Assembly (NCBI RefSeq): GCF_006542685.1
Contig: NZ_AP019736.1
Span: 1,646,001 to 1,710,000, forward strand
Length of the DNA stretch: 64,000 nucleotides
Reading direction: 5' to 3'
From: Alistipes dispar
Lineage (GTDB): Bacteria; Bacteroidota; Bacteroidia; Bacteroidales; Rikenellaceae
The notes under the pieces are model-generated. The model saw only the letters and a list, made by a program, of their open reading frames with translations, was not told where the DNA came from and did not search any database. The first letter of the stretch is position 1. Each line of letters opens with the position of its first letter. Made by a program: the position numbers and the translations under genes. Shown here in pieces: positions 1 to 7,985 of the stretch.

Positions 1-19
1 GCATACAACGACCGTATGC
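1..19. repeat. Short perfect inverted repeat in the capsule operon leader
   Basis: GCATAC, a 7-base loop, then GTATGC, ending 38 bases before the upxY-like start codon. It could be a leader hairpin, a recombinase site edge or the tail of an upstream element cut by the window. There is no T tract to mark it as a terminator. Confidence 0.35.
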
Positions 20-57
20 GGATATGGCTTCGAAGTATCTGAATCCGAGAGAAAGAG

Positions 58-1191
58 ATGTGTGACAAGAGCGGAACGGACCTTTTGTCCGGGCATTGCG
101 ACGGGAGCTTTCCCGCCCCGCTTTCCGGACAGCTCGCAGCGCGGAAGAACAGCCGGGTCGTCCGGTGGTACGTGCTGACGCTTCCGGTGTGTCACCGGGG
201 GCCCGCTCCGGGGCTCCGGCAGGAACAGGAACGGCGCCTGCGGAGCGGCGAACCGCCGTTCGAGTTCTTCGCCCCCTCCTATGTGGAGGTGCGTCACGAA
301 AACGGCCGTCCGGTCAATACGCGCCGTCCCCTGCTCTACAACTACGTCTTCATCCGCTCGTCGGAAAACGAGCTGTTCCGGCTGAAGCGTCAGTTGCCCC
401 AATACAACTTCCTGCCCCGCGTGCGTGACGGCAGGGAGGAATACTACCCCTATCTGTCCGACGAGGCGATGCGGAATCTTCAATGGGTGGCGCGGGCCTA
501 TTCCGACGAACTTCCCGTCTATGTTCCGGAAGCGCCGCTGCCCGTGAAGGGCGACCGGGTGCGTATCACGTCGGGGCGTTTCAAGGGCGTCGAGGCGCGT
601 GTGGCCGTCCGGCCCGGGGGCGGACGCAGGGAGATCGTGGTATGCGTGGAGAACTGGATGTGGGTTCCCCTGCTGCACGTCCGCCCCGGAGAGTACGAAC
701 TCATCGGACTGCACGAAGCGGGCAAGCGCGTCTATGAGAGTCTGGACAACGACCGCCTGCTCGAAGGGCTGCACGGGGCGCTGGGACGCCACCACGGCCC
801 GGAGGGAGCGACGGACGACGACAGGGCGCTGGCCGGCGAGGCGCTGCGGCTCTGCGGAGGGCTGCGGACGGAGAGCGACGTGCTGCGCAGCAAGCTCCAG
901 GCGCTGCTGCTGCCGGCCTATACGATCCTTGTGGAGAAAGAGGCGCTGGAGCGCCTGCTCGGAACGGTCCGGGAGCAGCTTTCGCACGTGAAGGCGGAGC
1001 AGTCCCGCGCCCTGCTGCTCGTCACCCTCTACGGCTGTACGGGCAGTCGGGACTGCTGCGACCGGGCGCACGCCATCATCGACGGCTGGCGGAAGGAGCC
1101 GGCGCCGCGGAAAAGCAAACGGCGGCTCATGCGCTGGCTGGAGGACTTCGACCGCTGGCTGGGTGAAGACGCACGGCCGGAGGTCCGCTGA
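58..1191 (+). CDS. UpxY-like NusG-family transcription antiterminator with long C-terminal extension
   Basis: This is a NusG paralogue of the UpxY type, the family that lets RNA polymerase read through long capsule operons. The NGN domain runs from about residue 36 (RWYVL) to 150, with the typical YNYVFIR segment near 94-100. A KOW motif follows at about 164-182 (KGDRVRITSGRFKGVEAR). Ordinary UpxY proteins are roughly 170-200 residues. This one has 377, and about 160 residues after the KOW domain match nothing I recognise; that part is predicted helical and Leu/Arg/Glu-rich with a Cys cluster (CTGSRDCC). It is the first gene of the capsule cluster, which is the usual position. The start at 58 keeps a free N-terminal tail of 35 residues; a later start is possible. 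The family call is firm; the role of the extension is unknown. Confidence 0.85.
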   Translation: MCDKSGTDLLSGHCDGSFPAPLSGQLAARKNSRVVRWYVLTLPVCHRGPAPGLRQEQERRLRSGEPPFEFFAPSYVEVRHENGRPVNTRRPLLYNYVFIRSSENELFRLKRQLPQYNFLPRVRDGREEYYPYLSDEAMRNLQWVARAYSDELPVYVPEAPLPVKGDRVRITSGRFKGVEARVAVRPGGGRREIVVCVENWMWVPLLHVRPGEYELIGLHEAGKRVYESLDNDRLLEGLHGALGRHHGPEGATDDDRALAGEALRLCGGLRTESDVLRSKLQALLLPAYTILVEKEALERLLGTVREQLSHVKAEQSRALLLVTLYGCTGSRDCCDRAHAIIDGWRKEPAPRKSKRRLMRWLEDFDRWLGEDARPEVR

Positions 1192-1219
1192 TTCCCCCGA
1201 ACCATTCAGGACGACAATC

Positions 1220-1615
1220 ATGTACGACACGCGCGAAAGACGATCTGCGGAGCCGGCGGGACTGAGGCTGATGTCCTTTCTGGCGGCGCACGGGAGAGAG
1301 ATCCTCGACCGGGAAAAGGACAACACGGCGTCTGTGCACCTTTACGGGGCAGGAGCCTATTGGGTGGCATTCGAACGCTCCGCCTGCCAGATGTGCCGGC
1401 TGTTTCCGCAGAGCGAGACGGCCGTGTTCCGGTTCCGGGAGTTCCCATTTCCCGTGGTGATGGCCTCCGTGGAGGACGACAGACTGCGCGAATACGCCCG
1501 GCGCCATATCCTCCGCTCCCCGGGACCCGAATACACAATCCTCGCCGTTCCGGAGCTCTCATTCGACGAATACCGACGCTGGTACCGGAAGAAGGTCGGG
1601 GAATACAGACCGTGA
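1220..1615 (+). CDS. Small hypothetical protein in the UpxZ position
   Basis: A 131-residue soluble protein with no signal peptide or membrane segment and no family I recognise. It lies 28 bases after the UpxY-like gene and 27 bases before the initiating transferase gene, so it is probably co-transcribed with both. In Bacteroides capsule loci the second gene is usually upxZ, whose product blocks UpxY proteins of other capsule loci. Position suggests a similar regulatory role, but I see no sequence match. Codon composition matches the UpxY-like gene. The ATG at 1220 is preferred over an upstream start at 1163 because the latter would overlap the end of the previous gene. Confidence 0.6.
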   Translation: MYDTRERRSAEPAGLRLMSFLAAHGREILDREKDNTASVHLYGAGAYWVAFERSACQMCRLFPQSETAVFRFREFPFPVVMASVEDDRLREYARRHILRSPGPEYTILAVPELSFDEYRRWYRKKVGEYRP

Positions 1616-1642
1616 ATCTTTCGAAATGTACAATCATTGGCC

Positions 1643-2830
1643 ATGGATACATTATATTTGGTAATCGGGGAGATTTTGTTGCCGTTTTCGTTGGGGTTGT
1701 TGTGCGTATGGTACGTCCATCCGTGGATGGTTCGTATCGCGGAGCTGAAGGACATCGTGGACGAGCCGTCGAGCCGGAAACTTCAGCGGCGTCCTGTTCC
1801 AATTCTGGGCGGAGTTTGCGTATTTCTGGGTGCGGTTGTAGGTCTCGGCAGTACGAGTGTTTTCGGAGACGGTTCGGAGCTTTTCGTGGTTGTGATGGCT
1901 ATGACCGTGATGCTTTACACGGGAACGATGGACGACATTCTGGGTCTCACGCCAAGGGTTCGTTTCATGATCGAGATCGCTACCGTGGTTCTTCTGATCG
2001 TTATAGGGCATTACCGTATCGACGATTTCCACGGTCTGTGGGGTTTGGGAGTCATTCCGGTCTGGATTTCTGTGCCGCTTACTGTTTTCGCGTCGGTTGG
2101 CATCATCAACGCGATCAACCTGATCGACGGCGTGGACGGGCTTTCGTCGGGTTACTGCATTCTTGCGTGCGTGCTGTTCGGGGCATTGTTCTACCTTTCG
2201 GGCGACAGTAGCATGACCATTCTCGCTTCGGTCTGCGCGGGTTCTCTTGTTCCGTTCTTTCTTCATAACGTGTACGGGCAACGGTCCAAGATGTTCATCG
2301 GGGACGGCGGCACGCTCGTGCTGGGCGTCGTCATCTCGGTGTTCGTCATCCGGACACTCCGGCACGATACGCTCTGCGGGGAGCTCGGGCTTCCGAATCT
2401 CGGGCTCGTTCCCTTCACGCTGTCGGTTCTTGCCGTCCCGGTATTCGACACGCTGCGCGTGATGAGCGCTCGTATCGTCCGCGGTGTGTCTCCGTTCCAG
2501 CCGGACAAGACGCACCTTCACCACCTGTTCATCGGTCTGGGTTTCTCCCATGCGGGGACCACGGTGGTGATCCTGACCCTGAATTTCCTCGTCGTGCTGT
2601 GCTGGTGGTTGCTTTATCGGGGCGGTGCGTCCATCGACCTTCAGTTGTACGTCGTTCTGGGTCTTTGCGTTCTGATCACGACGGGTCTGTACTACACGGT
2701 CTCGGGACTGTCTCCTGCGAGCCGACTGCGCCGCCGGCTGCACCGTCTGGGACATTGGACGCATGTCGAACGTACGGGTCTGGTTCTGTGGCTGCAACGC
2801 CGGATGGACCGGGTGCAGGAAAGAGAATAG
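1643..2830 (+). CDS. Undecaprenyl-phosphate phosphoglycosyltransferase (WecA/MraY family)
   Basis: A polytopic membrane enzyme that transfers a HexNAc-1-phosphate-type sugar from a UDP-sugar to undecaprenyl phosphate, the first step of the capsule repeat unit. Family marks include DEPSSRKLQRRPVPILGG near the N terminus, the Asp-rich MDDILGL, NAINLIDGVDGLSSG, FIGDGG and the cytosolic HLHHLF motif of WecA-type enzymes. About ten hydrophobic segments fit the family. ATG 1643 is chosen over TTG 1637. It lies 6 bases before rfbA. In many Bacteroides capsule loci the initiating transferase is at the end of the operon; here it is near the start, beside the export genes. Sugar specificity cannot be read from sequence. 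Confidence 0.9.
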   Translation: MDTLYLVIGEILLPFSLGLLCVWYVHPWMVRIAELKDIVDEPSSRKLQRRPVPILGGVCVFLGAVVGLGSTSVFGDGSELFVVVMAMTVMLYTGTMDDILGLTPRVRFMIEIATVVLLIVIGHYRIDDFHGLWGLGVIPVWISVPLTVFASVGIINAINLIDGVDGLSSGYCILACVLFGALFYLSGDSSMTILASVCAGSLVPFFLHNVYGQRSKMFIGDGGTLVLGVVISVFVIRTLRHDTLCGELGLPNLGLVPFTLSVLAVPVFDTLRVMSARIVRGVSPFQPDKTHLHHLFIGLGFSHAGTTVVILTLNFLVVLCWWLLYRGGASIDLQLYVVLGLCVLITTGLYYTVSGLSPASRLRRRLHRLGHWTHVERTGLVLWLQRRMDRVQERE

Positions 2831-2836
2831 CGGGTT

Positions 2837-3739
2837 ATGAAAGGCATCGTATTGGCGGGGGGTACTGGCACGCGTCTGTACCCGATCACGAAGGGAGTAA
2901 GCAAACAGCTTCTGCCCGTTTACGACAAGCCGATGGTCTATTATCCGCTGTCGGTTCTGATGTTGGCGGGGATCCGGGATATTCTTTTGATCTCGACACC
3001 GCAGGACCTTCCGGGCTTCCGTCGCCTGCTTGGCGACGGCTCGGATTATGGAATCCGCCTGGAGTACGCGGAACAGCCGTCCCCGGACGGTCTGGCCCAG
3101 GCGTTCCTTATCGGCGAGGAATTCATCGGCGAAGACTCGGTGTGCCTCGTCCTTGGCGACAACATCTTCCACGGCGCGGGCTTCTCTGGCATGCTTCGGG
3201 AGGCGGTCCGCACGGCCGAGGAGGATGGCAACGCCACGGTGTTCGGTTACTGGGTGGACGACCCGGAGCGTTATGGAGTTGCAGAATTCGATAAATCGGG
3301 GAATTGCCTTTCGATCGAAGAGAAGCCGCAGCATCCGAAATCGAACTACGCGGTGGTGGGCCTCTATTTCTATCCGAACGAGGTCGTGGAAGTGGCCAAA
3401 AGCATCAGGCCTTCGTCCCGCGGAGAGCTTGAGATTACGACGGTTAACCAGCGTTTTCTTTCGGACGGCAAGTTAAAGGTGCAGACCTTGGGACGGGGTT
3501 TCGCGTGGCTGGACACGGGTACGCACGACTCGCTGAGCGAAGCCTCGACGTTCATCGAGGTTATCGAGAAGCGCCAGGGTCTGAAGATCGCCTGCCTGGA
3601 GGGCATTGCTTACCGTCAGGGCTGGATCACGGCGGAGAAGCTGCGCGAGGTGGCTGCGCCGATGCTCAAGAATCAGTATGGGCAATACCTGCTGAAAGTC
3701 ATCGGGGAAGTCGAACGCACGGGCGATGCGAACCTTTAA
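2837..3739 (+). CDS. rfbA: Glucose-1-phosphate thymidylyltransferase RmlA
   Basis: Makes dTDP-glucose from dTTP and glucose-1-phosphate, the entry to dTDP-deoxysugars such as rhamnose. The nucleotidyltransferase signature is clear at the N terminus (MKGIVLAGGTGTRLYPITKGVSKQ), followed by YDKPMVYYPL, the metal/phosphate loop LGDNIFHG, and TGTHDSL. Its 300 residues are slightly longer than the usual 285-295. It is followed after 15 bases by rfbC. The two intermediate/terminal enzymes RmlB and RmlD are not in this window, so the pathway must be completed elsewhere or the product is another 6-deoxy-hexulose derivative. Confidence 0.96.
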   Translation: MKGIVLAGGTGTRLYPITKGVSKQLLPVYDKPMVYYPLSVLMLAGIRDILLISTPQDLPGFRRLLGDGSDYGIRLEYAEQPSPDGLAQAFLIGEEFIGEDSVCLVLGDNIFHGAGFSGMLREAVRTAEEDGNATVFGYWVDDPERYGVAEFDKSGNCLSIEEKPQHPKSNYAVVGLYFYPNEVVEVAKSIRPSSRGELEITTVNQRFLSDGKLKVQTLGRGFAWLDTGTHDSLSEASTFIEVIEKRQGLKIACLEGIAYRQGWITAEKLREVAAPMLKNQYGQYLLKVIGEVERTGDANL

Positions 3740-3754
3740 TTCGCAGAATACACC

Positions 3755-4330
3755 ATGAATATCATACGGACATCCATCGAAGGCGTGGTCATCGTCGAGC
3801 CGCGCCTTTTCCGGGACGCGCGGGGGTACTTTTTCGAGAGTTTCTCGCAGCGGGAGTTCGGCGAAAAGGTTCGTGCGGTGAATTTCGTCCAGGACAACGA
3901 GTCACGCTCGACCTGCGGGGTGCTGCGGGGGCTTCATTTCCAGCGTCCTCCCCATGCTCAGTCGAAGCTGGTTCGGTGCGTGCGCGGAGCGGTGTTGGAC
4001 GTCGCGGTGGACATCCGCCGGGGGAGTCCGACCTACGGGCGTCATGTCGCCGTGGAGCTTACGGAGGATAACCACCTTCAGTTGTTCATCCCGCGGGGCT
4101 TCGCGCACGGGTTCGCCGTGCTGAGCGAGGAGGCGGTCTTCCAGTACAAGTGCGACGACTACTACGCTCCGGAAGCGGAAGACGGCATCGCCTGGGACGA
4201 TCCGTCGTTGGGCATCGACTGGCGTATCCCGGAGGAGAAGATCATCCTGAGCGAGAAGGACCGCCGCCGTCCCCGGCTGTCGGATGCGGAGGGCGTGTTC
4301 GAATACGGCGCGGACGTGTGTTTACGATAA
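3755..4330 (+). CDS. rfbC: dTDP-4-dehydrorhamnose 3,5-epimerase RmlC
   Basis: Epimerises dTDP-4-keto-6-deoxyglucose at C3 and C5 on the way to dTDP-L-rhamnose. The cupin-fold family is recognisable from VIVEPRLFRDARGYFFESF near the start, NFVQDNESRSTCGVLRGLHFQ with the catalytic His, LDVAVDIRRGSPTYG, and FIPRGFAHGFAVLSE. Its 191 residues are the usual length. It sits between rfbA and the exporter gene in a plus-strand run with short gaps, so it is surely operonic. Confidence 0.96.
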   Translation: MNIIRTSIEGVVIVEPRLFRDARGYFFESFSQREFGEKVRAVNFVQDNESRSTCGVLRGLHFQRPPHAQSKLVRCVRGAVLDVAVDIRRGSPTYGRHVAVELTEDNHLQLFIPRGFAHGFAVLSEEAVFQYKCDDYYAPEAEDGIAWDDPSLGIDWRIPEEKIILSEKDRRRPRLSDAEGVFEYGADVCLR

Positions 4331-4354
4331 ACGACGATAGAATATCTTGACAAT

Positions 4355-6838
4355 ATGATTATGGAGACAGGAAATAGGATGGAAAGAGCGATTATCGGAG
4401 CTCCGGCGTTCCGCCGGCGTCTGCGGTTCGTTCCGTTGCTGGTGCTTCTGAGCGTGTGTCAGACAGCCGTTTATGCCCAGTTGAGCGACGAAGCGGTGCT
4501 CGAGTATGCTTTGGAAGGTCGCCGGAACGGCAAGAGCGAGCATCAGATCGGCAGGGAGCTTTTGGCTCGAGGGGTTACGGCGGAGCAGGCTGAACGTCTG
4601 AAGCGGAAGTACGAAGAGAGCCAGGGCAGCGAAGTACGCGTTGCGGACCGCGGTATCTCGGGTCAGCAACGGGAACGGGTCCAGTCCTCCTCGGAACGGC
4701 TCACCGCGGGGAGTCTCGATGTGGTGAGTTCGGCAGCCACGGACCCCGCGGCGGATCGCTCGGACCCGCGCGAGGTCTTCGGGCGCGACGTGTTCCGGAG
4801 CCGCACGCTGACCTTCGAGCCGAACGAGAACCAGGCGACGCCGTCGAACTACCGTCTGGGTCCGGGCGACGAGGTCATCATCGACATCTGGGGGGAGAAC
4901 GAGCGGAGCCTCCGAGAGGAGATCTCCCCCGAGGGCAATATCATGGTCGAACAGGTGGGTCCTGTGTATCTGAACGGGCTGACCATCGGCGAGGCGAACG
5001 CGAAGCTTCGAGAGGTCTTCGGACAGATCTACGCGGGGGTCTCGGGCGACAGTCCCGCATCGGAAGTGCGGGTTACGCTGGGGCGTTTACGCACGATCCA
5101 GGTGAATGTGATGGGAGAGGTCGAGACGCCCGGGACTTACCGTCTGTCGTCGTTTTCGACGGTCTTCCATGCGCTGTACCGCGCGGGAGGGGTTACTCCG
5201 ATCGGCGGGCTTCGCGATATCGGCGTGATGCGCGGGGGCCGTGAGGTGGCGCGCGTGGACGTGTACGCCTACCTGCTGGAGGGTCGTCAGGACGACGACG
5301 TGCGTCTGGAAGAGGGCGACGTGGTGATCGTGCGCCCCTACGAGCTGCTGGTCAACGTCTCGGGGAAGGTGAAGCGTCCGATGCACTACGAGATGAAACG
5401 AGGCGAGACGCTGGGTCGTCTGCTGGACTACGCGGGCGGCTTCACGGGGGACGCCTACTCGAAGGAACTCCGGGTGATCCGCGAGACGGGGCGCGAATAC
5501 CGGCTCTACAACGTCCGGGAGGGCGATTTCGGCGGATGGACGCTGGAGGACGGAGACGCGGTGACTGTGGGGTCCGTTCTGGACCGCTTCGCCAACCGCG
5601 TGGAGGTCCGCGGCTCGGTGTACCGGGAGGGGATGTACGAGCTGAGCGACGCGATGCACACGGTGCGGGCCCTGATCGAGCGCGCCGAGGGCCTGGAGGG
5701 CGACGCCTTCACGGGCCGCGCGCAGCTTCTTCGCGAGCGCGAGGACCTGTCGCTGGAGCTTCTGTCGCTGGACCTCGGGGGCATCATGTCGGGGCGTTCC
5801 GCAGACGTGGAGCTGCGGCGCAACGACGTGCTTATCGTTCCGAGCATCCACGAACTGGAGGAGCGCGGGTCCTTCACCATCGGCGGCGAGGTGGCTCGTC
5901 CGGGGGTGTACCCCTATGCCGCGCATACGACGATCGAGGACCTCGTGGTTCAGGCCGGAGGTCTTCTGGACGGGGCCTCTACGGTGAAGGTGGACGTCTC
6001 GCGGCGTATGAAGGACCCGAAGAGCCTGGAGCCGACGAGCGAGCTGGGCCGTATCTACACGTTCTCGCTCAAGGACGGACTGGTGACGGACGGCGGCGCG
6101 GACTTCGAGCTGGCGCCCTACGACATCGTGGAGGTCCGCCGCAGCCCGGGCTACCGGGAGCAGCGTCGCGTTACGCTGGATGGCGAGGCGGTGTTCTCGG
6201 GAGGCTATACGCTGGTGAAGAAGAACGAGCGCCTGTCGGACCTCGTGCGCCGCGCCGGGGGCCTCACGCCGGATGCCTACGCGCACGGGGCGCGTCTGAT
6301 CCGCCGTCTGAACGACGAGGAGCGCGCAGTGCGCGAGACGACGCTGCGCATGGCCCGCCAGAACAGCCGGGGCGGAGATTCCCTGGCGCTGGACAAGCTG
6401 CAACTGGACGACTACTACACGGTGGGCATCGAGCTGGACAAGGCGCTGTCGAATCCCGGCTCGGACTACGACATGGTGCTGCGCGAGGGAGACCGTCTGG
6501 TGATCCCGGAATACGTCTCCACGGTGAGCATCTCGGGAGAGGTGATGTATCCCAATACGGTGCTCTACATGGCAGGCAAGCATCTGAAATACTATATCGG
6601 CCAGGCGGGCGGCTACGGGCTCCGTGCGAAGCGCAGCAAGGCGTACGTGATCTACATGAACGGCACGGTGTCCCGCGTGAAGAGCCTTCGCAAGGCGCGC
6701 ATAGAGCCGGGGTGCGAGATCGTCATCCCCTCGAAGCGCGAGCGCAAGGGCATGAGCCTCCCGGCGATCATGAGCCTGGCCACGTCGGCGGCGTCGATCG
6801 GAACGATGGCGGCGTCGATCGCGAACCTGTCGAAATAA
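4355..6838 (+). CDS. Wza-like polysaccharide export protein with many SLBB domains
   Basis: The outer-membrane/periplasmic export channel component of a Wzy-type capsule system. An N-terminal hydrophobic segment ending at VYAQ (about residue 43) looks like a signal peptide. The Poly_export domain starts near residue 165 (YRLGPGDEVIIDIWGE). It is followed by a long chain of SLBB beta-grasp modules, recognisable by repeated patterns such as VNVMGEVETPGTYRL, VNVSGKVKRPMHYEM, FTIGGEVARPGVYPY and VSISGEVMYPNTVLY. The C terminus has a hydrophobic Ala/Ile/Ser stretch (MSLATSAASIGTMAASIA). At 827 residues it is about twice the length of E. coli Wza, which is common for Bacteroidetes. The start could be 4355, 4361 or 4379. 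Confidence 0.92.
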   Translation: MIMETGNRMERAIIGAPAFRRRLRFVPLLVLLSVCQTAVYAQLSDEAVLEYALEGRRNGKSEHQIGRELLARGVTAEQAERLKRKYEESQGSEVRVADRGISGQQRERVQSSSERLTAGSLDVVSSAATDPAADRSDPREVFGRDVFRSRTLTFEPNENQATPSNYRLGPGDEVIIDIWGENERSLREEISPEGNIMVEQVGPVYLNGLTIGEANAKLREVFGQIYAGVSGDSPASEVRVTLGRLRTIQVNVMGEVETPGTYRLSSFSTVFHALYRAGGVTPIGGLRDIGVMRGGREVARVDVYAYLLEGRQDDDVRLEEGDVVIVRPYELLVNVSGKVKRPMHYEMKRGETLGRLLDYAGGFTGDAYSKELRVIRETGREYRLYNVREGDFGGWTLEDGDAVTVGSVLDRFANRVEVRGSVYREGMYELSDAMHTVRALIERAEGLEGDAFTGRAQLLREREDLSLELLSLDLGGIMSGRSADVELRRNDVLIVPSIHELEERGSFTIGGEVARPGVYPYAAHTTIEDLVVQAGGLLDGASTVKVDVSRRMKDPKSLEPTSELGRIYTFSLKDGLVTDGGADFELAPYDIVEVRRSPGYREQRRVTLDGEAVFSGGYTLVKKNERLSDLVRRAGGLTPDAYAHGARLIRRLNDEERAVRETTLRMARQNSRGGDSLALDKLQLDDYYTVGIELDKALSNPGSDYDMVLREGDRLVIPEYVSTVSISGEVMYPNTVLYMAGKHLKYYIGQAGGYGLRAKRSKAYVIYMNGTVSRVKSLRKARIEPGCEIVIPSKRERKGMSLPAIMSLATSAASIGTMAASIANLSK

Positions 6839-6850
6839 GCGGAAAGGACG

Positions 6851-7957
6851 ATGGAAGAGATGAACAGAGCGACCGCCCCTGCGGGGGATGGTGAGATCGA
6901 CCTGGCGGAGCTGGCGCGCAAGCTGTGGGCCGGACGCCGGAGGATCGTCAGATGGTGCGTCGCGGGGGCGTTGGCGGGACTCGTCATCGGCTTCAGCATC
7001 CCCAAGGAGTACACGGTTACGGTGAAGCTGGCCCCGGAGGTGCAGGGCGGGAAGCCGTCGCTGGGAGGACTGGGCTCCCTGGCCTCGATGGCCGGGATCA
7101 ACGTGGGGAGCATGAACTCGGCGGATGCGATGTCTCCGGAGCTGTACCCCGATATCGTGCAGTCGGTGCCGTTCATGACCGAGCTGTTCGGCGTGGAGGT
7201 CCGCCTGGCGCGGGACGAGCGCCGGATGCCCGTCTCGGAGTATGTCTCCGAAGAGCTGCGCTCACCCTGGTGGAGCGCCGTCGCCGCAGCGCCGTTCAAG
7301 GCGCTGGGATGGTTCACGGGGCTGTTCCGCGCGGAGGACGACGAACGCCGCGGAACGGGCGTGACGGACCCCTTCCGCCTGACACGTGAGGAGAACGAGA
7401 CGGTCGGAAGCCTCCAGGAGCGTATCGCGGCCAGCGTGGACAAGAAGACGATGGTCGTCTCGCTGGCGGTGACGATGCAGGACCCGCTCGTCGCGGCGAC
7501 GCTGACCGACACGGTGATGCGCAACCTGCAGAACCACATCACGCAGTACCGCACGGACAAGGCGCGGCACGACCTGGAGTTCACGCAGCGGCTCTTCGAC
7601 GAGGCGCAGGGAAAGTATTATGCGGCGCAGCAGCGATACGCGCAGTACGTGGACCAGAATCAGGCGCTCTCGCGGAAGAGCTTCCGAACGGAGCAGGAGC
7701 GGCTGCAGAACGAGATGTCGCTGGCGTACAGTCTCTACAACCAGACGGCCCAGCAGTTGCAGCTGGCCCGTGCGAAGGTCCAGGAATCGACCCCGGTCTA
7801 TGCCGTCGTGCAGCCCGCGACTGTCCCGCTCAAACCCTCGAAACCTTCGAAGATCATGATTCTCGTCGGATGCGTGTTCCTCGCAGGGGCCGCTGCCGCG
7901 GCGTGGACACTTTTCGGAGAGGAAATAGCTGAAGGATTCCGGGAAAGGAAGGAATAG
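6851..7957 (+). CDS. Wzz-type chain-length determinant protein
   Basis: A polysaccharide co-polymerase that sets chain length and links the inner-membrane assembly machinery to the Wza-like channel. A soluble N terminus (EIDLAELARKLWAGRRRI) leads into TM1 at about residues 36-52, then a long periplasmic region with a helical stretch (LEFTQRLFDEAQGKYYAAQQRYAQY). The proline-rich approach to TM2 (VPLKPSKPSKIMILVG) is diagnostic. No Wzc-type tyrosine-kinase domain is fused, and no kinase gene is present in the window. It follows the exporter by 12 bases and is the last gene of the GC-rich conserved block. Confidence 0.92.
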   Translation: MEEMNRATAPAGDGEIDLAELARKLWAGRRRIVRWCVAGALAGLVIGFSIPKEYTVTVKLAPEVQGGKPSLGGLGSLASMAGINVGSMNSADAMSPELYPDIVQSVPFMTELFGVEVRLARDERRMPVSEYVSEELRSPWWSAVAAAPFKALGWFTGLFRAEDDERRGTGVTDPFRLTREENETVGSLQERIAASVDKKTMVVSLAVTMQDPLVAATLTDTVMRNLQNHITQYRTDKARHDLEFTQRLFDEAQGKYYAAQQRYAQYVDQNQALSRKSFRTEQERLQNEMSLAYSLYNQTAQQLQLARAKVQESTPVYAVVQPATVPLKPSKPSKIMILVGCVFLAGAAAAAWTLFGEEIAEGFRERKE

Positions 7958-7985
7958 TGTTTTGAATAATTAGGTTTATAGGATC

